64,000 nucleotides of DNA from Pohlia nutans (taxonomy: Eukaryota > Streptophyta > Bryopsida > Bryales > Mniaceae): contig CM040093.1 of the NCBI GenBank assembly GCA_022496805.1, positions 2,792,501 through 2,856,500 of the forward strand. Direction: 5' to 3'. Position 1 is the first letter of the stretch. Each line of letters begins with the position of its first letter. The position numbers were made by a program, and so were the translations under genes. The notes beneath the pieces were generated by a model. The model was not told the origin of the DNA, did not search any database, and saw only the letters and a list, made by a program, of their open reading frames with translations. Below, piece after piece: positions 1-10,723 of the stretch.

Positions 1-130
1 TACATCATACGATTTGTTTTTCCAAAATTTCATAAAAATCGGACACTTTTTGCAAGAGTTACAGCTCTTCGAAGGTGAATGTACCCCCAAAAACGTCCAA
101 AATATGGACGTGGGACGGTTAGGGGTTAAT
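1..130. repeat. Right-hand end of a possible TTAA-type element (partial)
   Basis: The stretch ends with GGTTAGGGG followed by TTAA at about 126-129. The reverse complement of this end (CCCCTAA, then a CGTCC-like block) resembles the start of another TTAA-flanked repeat at 1334. The rest of the element, if real, lies outside the window. No coding sequence is seen. Confidence 0.25.
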
Positions 131-1080
131 AAGGATGTCTTACATATGCTCTTTAGAGTTGAAGCTCAAAAAAGTTAAAAAAACCTCATTTTATAATACA
201 TTTATGTATTGCCCAAAACCTGTAGGCACTTAGGCGTTAAACTATACATTCTAACCAAAGCTATTTTTAAAATTTATTCATAATTACTAAGCATGAATTG
301 AAACTTTTGGAATTGCCAATAGATGGGGGATTCTATGGGTTGAAGAGAAACAATTGGATGATAGCACATATGCTGAAGAACTATCAAGATTCTTCTTGGC
401 AACCATGGTTTGATCTTTATTTGTGAAAATTGGGCTTTCTTGAGAAATAGAGCCAAAACATGACTACAATAACTACTAAAGGGTTTCAAATATGTATTTA
501 AAAATTCTCAATCAAGTGCTTAGTTATTTCTTGCATATTTTAAAAAGAGTGTCAAAGTAGTTTTATTTTTGATAAAATGCTATGTCCATTGTAATCATTA
601 CTTTTTCTTTAGACATTACATACTATCCTACATGTTCAGCAATGGTATGATATGGGTACCCCAAAAAACCCTTTGAACTCTAAAATTAGTCCCTATGGCA
701 ACTTTGAACGAGTTGCTCTTTAAAACAAAATAAAATTGAATCAACCGGATGTGGTTTGATTTCCTACACTCATGCATTACACAAAAAGAAACTTCACGTA
801 AAAATTTAAGAGGTTTAAAGATTTTAAAAGAGACTTTTTGTACAAAAATCAAAATTTGTCCTAGTTGCTTAAAAAAATCCAAAACATTTGTTTTAAATAT
901 CCAATGACGTCATTTTGGTACCAATTTTTGATATGAAGTACATCTAGATATGTGTTATTTGAAATGATTAATTTGAACGGTTAAAAATATTATTTATTTT
1001 GTACTACTATGCCTGCAAATGCTAATTTTTGGCAATTTTTCTCACGAAGCACAAAATCAAGAAATTTAATTTATTCAAGT

Positions 1081-1330
1081 GAAAATTTGGACTTGAATTA
1101 AAGTATTACATGCCATCCAAGTGTGGATATTTATTTAATTAAAAATGATTTATTTATTTAATTGAAATGGGCAAATTTGTTGAAATTTGGAAATTTGGAA
1201 ATTTCAAACATATAGTTGTTTTTTCTGAATTTCAACGAATTTGTTCATTTCAATTGACTAAAATTATAAATAAAAATATCCACACCTAGATGATATGAAA
1301 CACTTTAATTCAAGTCCAAATTTTTAATTT
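1081..1330. repeat. Palindromic MITE nested in the foldback spacer
   Basis: The left arm (1081-1140) begins AAAATTTGGACTTGAATTAA and contains GTGTGGATATTTATTTA. The right arm (about 1265-1330) is its imperfect reverse complement. The element is about 250 bp, very AT-rich and has no coding potential. Confidence 0.6.
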
Positions 1331-1333
1331 TAA

Positions 1334-1901
1334 CCCCTAAACGTCCTAACCCCTATCTAAATTGGGTAGTTTTGCAAAGATGCAATATAAAATGCAACTA
1401 AAAGAGATATTTTGAACTTGATGTATGAATAAAAGTTGTACATTATGAATTTTAGATTCTATCCATACAGCTAGATCTACCATTTCTATCACTAATATTT
1501 TTGTATAAAATTTAAAACTTAAAATTCAATATTATGTTGTAATTTGATTACAAACAAGATATTGACAATTTGTGGATGAAATTTGTTGTGATGGGTTGAA
1601 ATGCAATACTCTAAGTGTAGTGATTTTTGGAGATTTTTTGGTTGCTTATTTTTATGAGTTGGCTTTTTCAAGAGCACTTTTAGACTAAAATCTTCGAAAT
1701 TTTTGGTGAAACACTACAACATGAATGAGGCATAAAAGTTTCACAAATCATCAACTTTCTAATCAGATCACACATGCATGAAGCTAACCTCCTATAGAAA
1801 ATTCAATAAAAAATTCACACTGCAAAAAATGCATGACGGATGAGAAAACGGAGTTTGCTTTTGTACATCATGCAAAATATGCATGGTTGGGTAGTTAAGG
1901 G
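1334..1901. repeat. TTAA-flanked repeat, possible piggyBac-type MITE
   Basis: It is flanked by TTAA at 1330-1333 and again at 1902-1905, the target-site rule of the piggyBac superfamily. The ends start with CCC: CCCCTAA on the left, and CCCTTAA read inward from the right. No ORF is present. The window also contains a piggyBac transposase gene (14.1-19.0 kb), so mobilisation by a relative is possible but not shown. The inverted ends are short, so a chance match is not excluded. Confidence 0.35.
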
Positions 1902-2401
1902 TTAATTAGTTGATTTTCATACATTTATGCTTTGTGAGAAAAATTGCCAAAAATTAACTTTTGCAGGTATTGTAGTAAAAAATAAATAATATTTTTAACC
2001 GTTCAAATTAATCATTTCAAATAACACATATCTAGATGTACTTCATATCAAAAATTGGTACCAAAATGACGTCATTGGATATTTTAAACAAATGTTTTGG
2101 ATTTTTTTAAGCAACTAGGACAAATTTTGATTTTTGTACAAAAATTCTCTTTTAAAATCTTTAAACCTCTTCAATTTTTACGTGAAGTTTTTTTTTTTGT
2201 GTACTGCATGAGTGTAGGAAATCAAAACCACATCCGATCAATTCATTTTTTATTTTGTTTTAAAGATGGACTCATTCAAAGTTGCCACATGAGTTGATCT
2301 CAAAGTTCAAAGGGTTTTTTGGGGTACCCATATCAGACCATTGCCCATCACTGCTACCTCAATCAATTGGGGATCACTACTTTGTGAGCAGGCTGGCCAA
2401 A

Positions 2402-2440
2402 ATTAATTATACTCCATAGATAGATAGATAAATAGACAGA
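2402..2440. repeat. GATA-type tetranucleotide microsatellite
   Basis: About eight imperfect copies of ATAG/GATA stand in tandem, with variants AAAT and GACA. Confidence 0.8.
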
Positions 2441-4694
2441 TAGATACTTCGGAAAGGTCGGTGTGAATGAAGTGTCCATTCGTAATGTCAATGACCTAGT
2501 GACTACCGGGCAAAAGGTCATTGGAACAAAACTACTCACCCCTACTGGGAATGGATTCCACATGCATTGCCGAAGTACAGGTTGTAAATTTAATAATTAT
2601 TCGGCAGCTTGCTGATGAAATTGTTCATGTAGGATGGTATAATGAAGTCATAAAAAAAATTAGCTTTACAGTGTTGATTTTATTCAAAGTAAAATTAAGA
2701 CATTATCAAAAATAAAATCTTGTCGTACTTGTAACTTTGTACCTCAAACTACTTAGCTTCAGGTCCAAACTGCTCATTGCATTTATTGAGGTCAAAGTTG
2801 GCGCTCATTGCATTCATTAATATTGGATGATCTTCATCTATCAAGAACTTTGTGTTTGAGGTTGGTGAGCAGCAGAGAGGTTTACAATGTTTGAGTATCA
2901 CACATGTATTGCACGAGTATCGCATGAATATCATATAGATATCAATAAAAAATTAGAGAGTAAACTTCCGTGAATCCTTATGAAGAGGCGTTCAATTGTT
3001 CTCAAAAAGAAGAAGACAACGAAGGCTGATCACAACGCGTAGTGATGGATTCATGTTCATGAAGGCATTGTTGAAGTATGTGGATCTTTGTTGGTCAAGA
3101 ATCTACTATACATTATACATGTTGTTTAGTTCATTTTCTATGACAAAATAACCTAGTTATCACTCCAGTTATCATCTAGCTTGATTTGCATTGTGGAGAA
3201 TTCAATGGTTTCGTGAGGTCTTTGTGGCAAGTCTTGAGCAAAAAATTCATTAGTTGGATGCGCTTAGGACTACTTAACAGGTAACCCTCAACTAAACAAC
3301 AAATTTAACATCATGAGAGATGTCTTGTCGTGAATGGTAACATGTGAAGATTATGTATGGTGTAACTTGAGACAAAGTATGTTCGTAATTAATAAGCGGG
3401 TCAATGTATTTTGTGTTTTTGAGATTTCTTAAGTTCAGTTCCACATGCTAACATTTCTTGATTTTAATGTGTGCATTGTTGGGTTCTAATGTGCATTTTT
3501 GACGTTCATGGAACGTTGATTCTACTGTGCATTTTTGGATTCTAGTGTGCATTTTTGAATTTCTTGGGTTTTTGACTCAAATGTCCATTCTGAGTTCTTG
3601 ATTCAAATGTAAATTCAAAGATAAGCATCATGCCAGGTTCTTGATTGAAGTCACTAATCTGCATTTTATGCAATGAAATTTGGTAGCATGACGTAGAAAG
3701 AAGTATTTAGCAAAAACAACCCACCACCAACATGGACAATGGTCCAACATTGCCTATGACCCCTGAAACACCACCACCACCTACAACTCCAAGCACAAGA
3801 CCGCGAATGACTGTTTTTCCCATGGCAATTAGAGGTGCAACTCGGGTTTTCTCTTATCCCCCAAATTAAGCCTAGGCTGCATCATAGGGGCATAAGAGCT
3901 TCTTCTTCAAGCGGCAACTCTTTTTTACCTTGAACAGGAGCTTCTCTGGCATTGATAACACCTACTGCTCTCTCTATCCTAAGCAGGGTTGTTGCCTCAA
4001 GCAGTGCTGTAGTTTATTAGCCAAAGATAGGAACAAGTTCTTCTTCTTTAAACAACATATCTTCTTTACCTAGAAATTAAAGCCTCTCTAGCATTGGTTT
4101 CACTAATTCTTGCCTCCACCTCATCATCAACATCTACACACAATTCATCACTCGTTCTTATTTGGTCATCCGCAATGGTACACATTGGATGAGTATTGGA
4201 GTACTGACCATTACTCATTGGCCACATGAGTCACACATTGTGGTGTTTTTTCTACCTGATTCAAAGTAGAGGGCATGTGTAAATTATCCTCATCCTTTCT
4301 TGAAGATAGCATGGAGTTTTGTGCGGCAAAGGCTTTTGAGAGACTACTTGATACCAAGACACACTTGACAATGTTGTTACATGATCATTTTTTAAACGCA
4401 CTAAAAAACGAAATTAATTGATCATAACAAGATATAGCCTATAGATTAGAGCTATATGCTTAAGAGGTAGGTGGAGTTTACGGGAGACTAAATTCCAACA
4501 ATATGGTGGTATACTTATTTGCGTCAGATAGATCAACATCACACATTCTTCCTTTTGAGATGCCTCCATCCCAAATTCTTTTACCATGGACACCTCCATT
4601 CCACATACCCTCATGTGAAACACTTCCAATCCAGATGCCCCCATTGGAGGACATCCATCCCAAATGCCCCGGTGACACATGGCACTGTTACAGA
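2441..4694. other. Gene-free AT-rich stretch with two degenerate minisatellites
   Basis: No recognisable gene is present. At about 3475-3560 a unit containing CTAATGTGCATTTTTG recurs three times with changes. At about 4555-4680 a roughly 30-bp unit (CCATCCCAAAT-like) recurs four times. Read on the minus strand the second array spells a 10-residue repeat of the type IWDGG/MWNGG, inside a 100-codon ORF whose coding status I cannot support. Confidence 0.45.
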
Positions 4695-5024
4695 CATTAG
4701 TAGAAAACTGTGCCAAAAAGAACCGCAGCCAAAATTGGCTGCGGTTCTATTGACTAGCCTAATCTGGAGTCGCTAAACAACTGCAGATTTGTTTTTTTGG
4801 TTTAGCGACCGCATTTTTAGGAATTTTGGGGCGTACAATGTAGAGTGGAAAGTTCTTGAAAATACCTTTTCAACGATATATTACACGCCCTAAAATTCCC
4901 AAAATTGCAATTGCAAATGAAAAAAGAAAAATTTGTAGTCGTTTAGCGGCTGCAGATTAGGCTGGTAAAAAAAACCGCAACCAATTTCGGCTGTGGTTCT
5001 TTTTGGCATAGTTTTCTACTAGTG
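4695..5024. mobile_element. Non-autonomous CACTA-type MITE, 330 bp, TSD AGA
   Basis: The left end reads CATTAGTAGAAAACTG and the right end, inverted, reads CACTAGTAGAAAACTA. Both continue into TGCCAAAAAGAACC. The three bases outside each end are AGA (4692-4694 and 5025-5027), the 3-bp duplication expected for CACTA elements. Internal palindromes contain AACCGCAGCC. No ORF belongs to it. The left terminus has one C-to-T change from the CACTA consensus. Confidence 0.88.
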
Positions 5025-7586
5025 AGAACTCCGATGTTGAATCCGAGGAAGAAAAGTTGAAAAAATTAGAGAGATTGGCAAATTCTTGGGAAATAACCCA
5101 CATGGCCTATTATGAATCCGTGAACTCTAAAGTGAAAACAGACAAAAATTAAAGAAGGTTCGTCAACAAGTTGTATCATTTTCAGGTTTGTTTTTTATGC
5201 TTTCTGCAACAAAGTTTTTGAGGATCCACATGGTGACTAGAAGGTGCTCGAAGCATGTATGGCTAGCTAGAGTCAAAGAAATTTTCAAAGGGGATCACAA
5301 TGTCAGAAGCTTGTCTTTCAAACTCACGACTCACAAGTCAATTATTGTGATGTTCAATGATTTTAGAGTGGAGTTTGAACTATAAGCTAGAAGGTTCTGG
5401 AGGGATTGGGATGCACTAGAAAGTATAGTTCAAAGTTGCAAACTAGGCTCTGCAAAAGAACAAACACAAGCTTTCACAGACATTTAAATTGGATCTAAGT
5501 TCGAGCGGACACAGCCTCCTACTGGCTATTGATGTAGACATTGAGAAATTTCTAAATCATGCTTCATTTTCTGCATTCACCATTCAATAAATCATACGTA
5601 TGTGTTATCATTTCTACTAGTGATAGTGAAGAGGAAATCGGGCTATTCAATTAGAGAGAAGATGTTGACAACGCTACTTGCATACTAGCGGCTTTATTTA
5701 TCTTCAAAAATACTTGAAATTGTAAACTGTGTTTTAAGGCGCTTACCATCTACATCTATCTAGATACGGATTGTTTTTAATAGCTAAGCTTCCTCTTTCA
5801 ACAAAACACAATAAAATAAAAATAATAAGCTTTTTCTTTTGTCCACTGAAATTCAACTAATAATAAGTCTTGTTTATGAGATGTCCACGTCACATAGGAA
5901 AAAGAGGTATAAGAATAAACTTGACACTAGGAAAAGATCATGGTAAATGTAGGGGATTATCTTTACAAGCCAATAGTGGATTCATTTCATCCCTTGGGTT
6001 TTGAAGAAACAACAACAATTGATATGTCGAGTATAACCAATTGTTGGTTGAGCAACACGTGGAGGCAGGCCTAGGCGAGCTCGTTCAACTATAATGCTAT
6101 TTTCAAGTATCCATATAATATAAGCGGGAAGATTCTTCATCCGAAGCTAGATAGTGCAATTGTAAGGCCCGATCTCCAACTCCCTTTGGCTCAAATGGTA
6201 GGCCATATGATCTACCTACACACATTACTTGACATTGAAGCTAATAGACCCTTTTCTTCTAATGTTGTGCGACCAAGTTCCTACATCAACAGACTTATCC
6301 TCTTGTGTTTGTTTGAAGATTTGTGCCGCCTTTGAGAGAGATTTCTGTTTTTGTTGAAATTACGATGACATGGAGGCATGACATGGATGCTTATGATGTA
6401 GAAAATACTACTTGAGTATTCAGATGCAGAATCAAGTTAGTTAAGAAGCTGATGATTTGTTTGTTACAACCAACTGATTAGGATCCCTTCTTAACAAGTT
6501 GCATGAAGCTTTAATACTTCACTCTTGTACTGCCAATGTTTAAGCAATAAACATGTTACTCATGTAGTGAAGCAATGTGTATGCATGATCATCTGAGTTC
6601 ATTGATTCTTTTCAGTATTTCCCACAGTCTTGGCTAGGGATCCACATGGTCACTCTTCGCTCCTTTGAGAACTAGCTTTCATTTTACTGCAAACCTCATC
6701 CACAAATTTATCAGCAATCAACCCATAGATCAATGGGATTGGACATTCAGGAACTTCATATTAGAAGTAGTGACATGGTAGATGCAGGTGGAAGATAAAA
6801 AATTGGTGCTATTATCTACAACCGATTATTTAGTGGATGACTAGAAATTGTAAAGGCTATGTGTGAAGGATTTAATCTCTTAGTTCTATCATCACATACT
6901 TAAGAGTTGGAAAAATAGAAAATCAGAGTCTTTTAACAACCTGACAACTACTTGACAACTACGTGTTATTTTGAGCACTAAAATTGCTATGGAGGCATCC
7001 GAGTTCATTGCCAAGTGCATTTTTACAAGGAGAATCCTTAATATTAAACTAGCAGATATGTTTAAGGCTTGTCTGCAACAAATGACGTATGCCAAAGATA
7101 AAGACTCGCAATATTCATCACGGGAAACGAATACTTTGGTCGGAAGATAGTGATTGTTGACTTTCTAAACATGACAAATGTCATCTACTTATCTCAACTT
7201 CCACATGTTTTGAGACACTCAACCTACCACTCTACAAGGATCTGAAGACCATGTACTAGAAGATTTACTACAACGTCATCGACAGGTCATTTGAAAATAT
7301 GTGACAAGACATGGCATTTGTTTACTAATTAGTACCTTCTTTTGAGTTTGATAGCATTTCCTTGATAGGATAGGGCTCTATTTGATGACTTGAACATTGA
7401 TCAATTTTTGTGAAACTCCTTGAGCATAAGTAATGCCACTCATTAGTGGCCTTTAATATGTTGTTATTAAGAACAAGTTTCAATTGTTTTCTGCATCCAC
7501 AAATACAAAAATAAAGATTAGCTTGATACAAATAAAGACACAGTTGATGCAAGTGATGCATCAACACCTTGTTCATCTAGACATAA
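5025..7586. other. No supported gene; possible decayed coding remnants
   Basis: A short stretch at about 5028-5154 reads as an acidic, lysine-rich peptide (SDVESEEEKLKKLERL-like) ending in a stop. The following 100 bases contain CNKVFEDPH in one frame, faintly like a zinc-finger remnant. GATCCACATGGT occurs here (about 5222) and again at about 6640. The rest shows many stops in all frames and I recognise nothing. Confidence 0.3.
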
Positions 7587-7744
7587 CACTATAAAAAAAC
7601 TTGGTAAAAAAAATTGCAATTGTAATTGGATGCGGTTCGTTTGACCTCATTTTGCTATAGTCGTTAGAGACTGCAACAGAATGAGGTCAAACGAACCGCA
7701 GCCAATTTCAGCTGCGGTTTTTTTTACCAAGTTTTCTTATAGTG
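7587..7744. mobile_element. CACTA-type MITE, 158 bp, TSD TAA
   Basis: The left terminus CACTATAAAAAAACTTGGTA matches the inverted right terminus CACTATAAGAAAACTTGGTA. The flanking triplets are both TAA (7584-7586 and 7745-7747). The interior is strongly palindromic and shares the AACCGCAGCC-AATT-GGCTGCGGTT type module with the 330-bp MITE at 4695. Confidence 0.92.
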
Positions 7745-8899
7745 TAAACACAAGGTACAAAGGTTTTAAAATACTGACAATGTAAGTAGACCATGATGCA
7801 AGTTATATGATAATTTAGGTAGAAATGCAACAGAAAAACAATATCAAACTCCTCACAAGAGTTAATGATCTCCAGTAAGACCCCAAGAATGATACAATGT
7901 CTGCATATCTCGTCAAATGAGAAACATACTTAGGGCAACTTCAAACAAGAAACATACTTGGGATGTCCAATATGTTTCTTGTTTTTGTATTATGGAATTG
8001 TAAACCACAACTCAACTATGGAGTATAGAGAACTTAACCGCAAACTCTTGGAACCGACTACGCTACACTATTGAATTTGTTGTGGAATCATAGCAAAACC
8101 TAATGTTCATTGATCCTTTTGCATTAGGTTGGGATGTTGCAACCTATTGTATGTTACCATAAAGAAATTCAAGCTTCTCATCTTGTACGAAACCAAGTAG
8201 AAAAGAATGACAACATGCGCTGGAACAACTCTTATAAAACAAACTTTAGAAAGACGAAAACTTTACAAAATTAGTGGTAATCGCAGAAAATTATCTCCTC
8301 TAACCAATTGTCATCCGAAAACATTCACAACATGTTTCAATGTCGGCAGATTTTAAGAAGACCTCTCAACGCATCATCAAGTCTCGCTTCGATGCATCAA
8401 GCGTCTTCGTTCTCAACAATTGCACATCACCACCACCACAAAATCACCTTCAAATCACGAAAGCATGAAATCTATTCTCTTGAGCGTCTCGATCGTCACT
8501 GTCTCCCGTGCAAGTGTGGAACTTGGATGATTTCTGTGACTCCCTTACTCTTCTTCACGCAACAAACCCATGCCAGACCAACTCCACAAAGAAACAGAAA
8601 GACCGTTCTAAACCAACGTGATGAGAATTTCATTGGCTTAAATGCTTTGTGCACTCGAAGGTGCAGCTTTGCAATACTTCGGAAAAAACACGCAACAAAG
8701 AATTCTAGTCGCAATCTTTTGCTGTATCAATGTCCATCAAGCGGCGACTTCAATATTGGATGGATGCCAAAAGAGAGCCAATGATCAGGATGATTCAAAA
8801 TAAGCGGGCAAGGAAAAATTTGAGATAAAACAACGGGTAGGCAACGGGTAACCCAACCTATACCACCGATACCCTGACCTTTACCACGGGTGGCCGGTG
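7745..8899. other. Intergenic, no recognised gene
   Basis: A 158-codon open frame on the plus strand (8308-8784) lacks recognisable domains, has only a TTG at its head and is rich in His, Ser and Cys without pattern. I do not support it as a gene. Base composition becomes less AT-rich toward 8.8 kb as the PES-like promoter approaches. Confidence 0.4.
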
Positions 8900-9713
8900 G
8901 CCCAACCTTTTACCCACGTGACCCGTGCTTGTGTGCCCGGGCCTTATGAATGCAAAGCATGGTTTGTTTGAGAGCGGCGTATGACGTCACGGGTCCGTCC
9001 GTCCGTCCAAGCGGGTGGGCGCGGGCAACCGCGCAGGCCCATCGCAAGCCAGTGAGGGGCCGTCCCATCGTGGCGTCGTCTCCTTCCTTGACGGAGCCAG
9101 CCAGCAAGCCAGCCCAAGCCCAAGTGACCTTACAATGAATGAATGAATGAATGCGACAAGCTACTGTATCATCCGCAACGCACCGCAACGCAACGCAACT
9201 GAAAGCAAAAGCGAAGCAAAGCCGCGGGCTCTGCCTGCGCTGCGGGCCGCTTGTAGAGCCAGCCACGACGGACGGAGGCTCCCTCGGTCCGTCGGTACAC
9301 CTCAAGTTCCGATCAGCCAGAAACGTCTCCATCACGGATCCCTGTACTCACTGCACTCACTCATCACTCATCGCTCTCTGTTGCAAGTCTCCATCCAGCT
9401 CAACGTACGTACGTACGTACGTGTACTCCCCTGCGCCCCTCGATCCATCTTCATTTTCTGCGTGCTCGCCACTAAGTTAAAGCCTATCACACCGCTCTTT
9501 CTTTCCTTCGAATTCCACTCCTCTTTGTCTCACTTCATTCAATTCTCGCTTCCCTCCCTCAGTCCCTCGGTTCGCTGGCTTCTCACTCACGCTTTCCCCG
9601 GCCTGTCTGTTTTACATCATCTCGCCACTTCCCCCGCATTGTACTAACACCGCATTCATTTCTGTCTATTTGCATTCCTTTTCACTTGCTTTTGCGTTGC
9701 GAATTATAATGCC
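8900..9713 (+). promoter_or_regulatory. GC-rich promoter and 5' leader region of the PES-like gene
   Basis: GC content rises sharply here. A G-box core CACGTG lies in CCCACGTGACCC near 8917, and a palindromic TGACGTCA (bZIP/CRE-type) near 8982 is followed by CCGTCCGTCCGTCC. Short tandem tracts follow: GAAT repeats (about 9135), CGCAACGCAC-type repeats (9175-9200) and CGTA repeats (9400-9421). CCGGTGAGT at 9711 looks like a 5' splice donor ending a leader exon. A possible second leader exon is 10016-10084 (TTTTTGCAG before, GTACTT after). Whether these sites are functional is inferred. Confidence 0.5.
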
Positions 9714-10723
9714 GGTGAGTGAGGTTGTTCCTCTGCATCTGAATGTAGTGGTTTAGAGGAATATTAAATTAATGACGTGGAGCTTTTGAATTCGTTATAT
9801 TGGCTAATCTAATTGGAGAGAATGAATGAAGTCTTTTGCGAGAGTGTTTGTATGTAAGGGCGATAGTCCGACTCTAGTTCAAAGATTTCGAGCTTACATT
9901 GCGACGAGTAGCTGGTCGTGTGAGATGCTTTGTTTAAGGGGAGAGTATTGGTTTGCATCAGGATGAGGGGATGATAAATGTAGAACCGACACTTACTGTT
10001 ACAGTATTTTTGCAGGTTTGCCAATAAGACCTTCACAAGCGATTTGCTGGAGAATACTTGGACCGTCTATTCGAGTTGGAAGAGGTACTTCTCTTTCAAT
10101 TTAAATTGCTAATAGTGATAGTATGACCAAGGAGTGCACGATGATGTCAAATTCTTACTACACGATTTTGGTGTCTACGATTTCTACCTGAAAATTTATT
10201 AGTTATGTATCTCTTCTCCTAGCTATTTCTCTGGGGAGACTTTTTGAACGTTCAATTGCTCAATCATAATCACAGATTTGCCCGGGGATTAGTCTGTACT
10301 TCACATCGTTTATAATCTGTTTAGACTAAAAGTAAAGATTAAAACAGAGACTTTATTTGCCAGTACCTGCTCTGAGGTGAAATCTCTTTCATTGCGGAAA
10401 GTCGTCGTGTTCTGCTGATTGGACTATTCCGCAGCAAACTACAGTGTGCAATTCTGAATACAACTCACAATCATGACTGTGAGTGAGCGTGAATTCTTGG
10501 ATCCAGTCGCATGGCAGTAATTCGTATCGTATAGAGCCTCGCCTGCAACAGCTTCACAAGTTGTTTTCAGACTATATATCGAAATATATACTTATGTTTC
10601 GCTGAGAAGTAGTAGAGTTTCAACCGATTGCAGTGACTGACATTTTTGCGATTGTGTAGAGCTCAGTGCATGCGGCACACCTCACGAAGTCCAACACCTG
10701 TAATACTCGTAAGCTACGGAGAC

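Larger units (their letters stand above)
639..2344. repeat. 1.7-kb long-inverted-repeat (foldback) element
   Basis: Two arms of roughly 420 bp (about 639-1062 and 1915-2344) are reverse complements of each other with scattered mismatches. Both outer ends read GCAATGG, then TGATATGGGTACCCC inward. The short ORFs at 628-882 (minus) and 2097-2297 (plus) are the same arm read from the two ends and are not genes. The spacer is not original sequence: it holds a palindromic MITE (1081-1330) and a TTAA-flanked repeat (1334-1901). No clear target duplication was found outside the arms. Confidence 0.75.

Noticed and set aside
628..882. 84-codon ORF (minus) and its near twin at 2097-2297 (plus)
   Set aside because: They are the two arms of the same inverted repeat read in opposite directions; no domain and no splice context.
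8308..8784. 158-codon plus-strand ORF as a host gene
   Set aside because: Starts at TTG, has no domain or conserved pattern, and has an overlapping ORF on the other strand; chance cannot be excluded.
9147..9647. 166-codon ORF in the GC-rich leader region
   Set aside because: It overlaps several other frames and consists of translated microsatellites and promoter or leader sequence.
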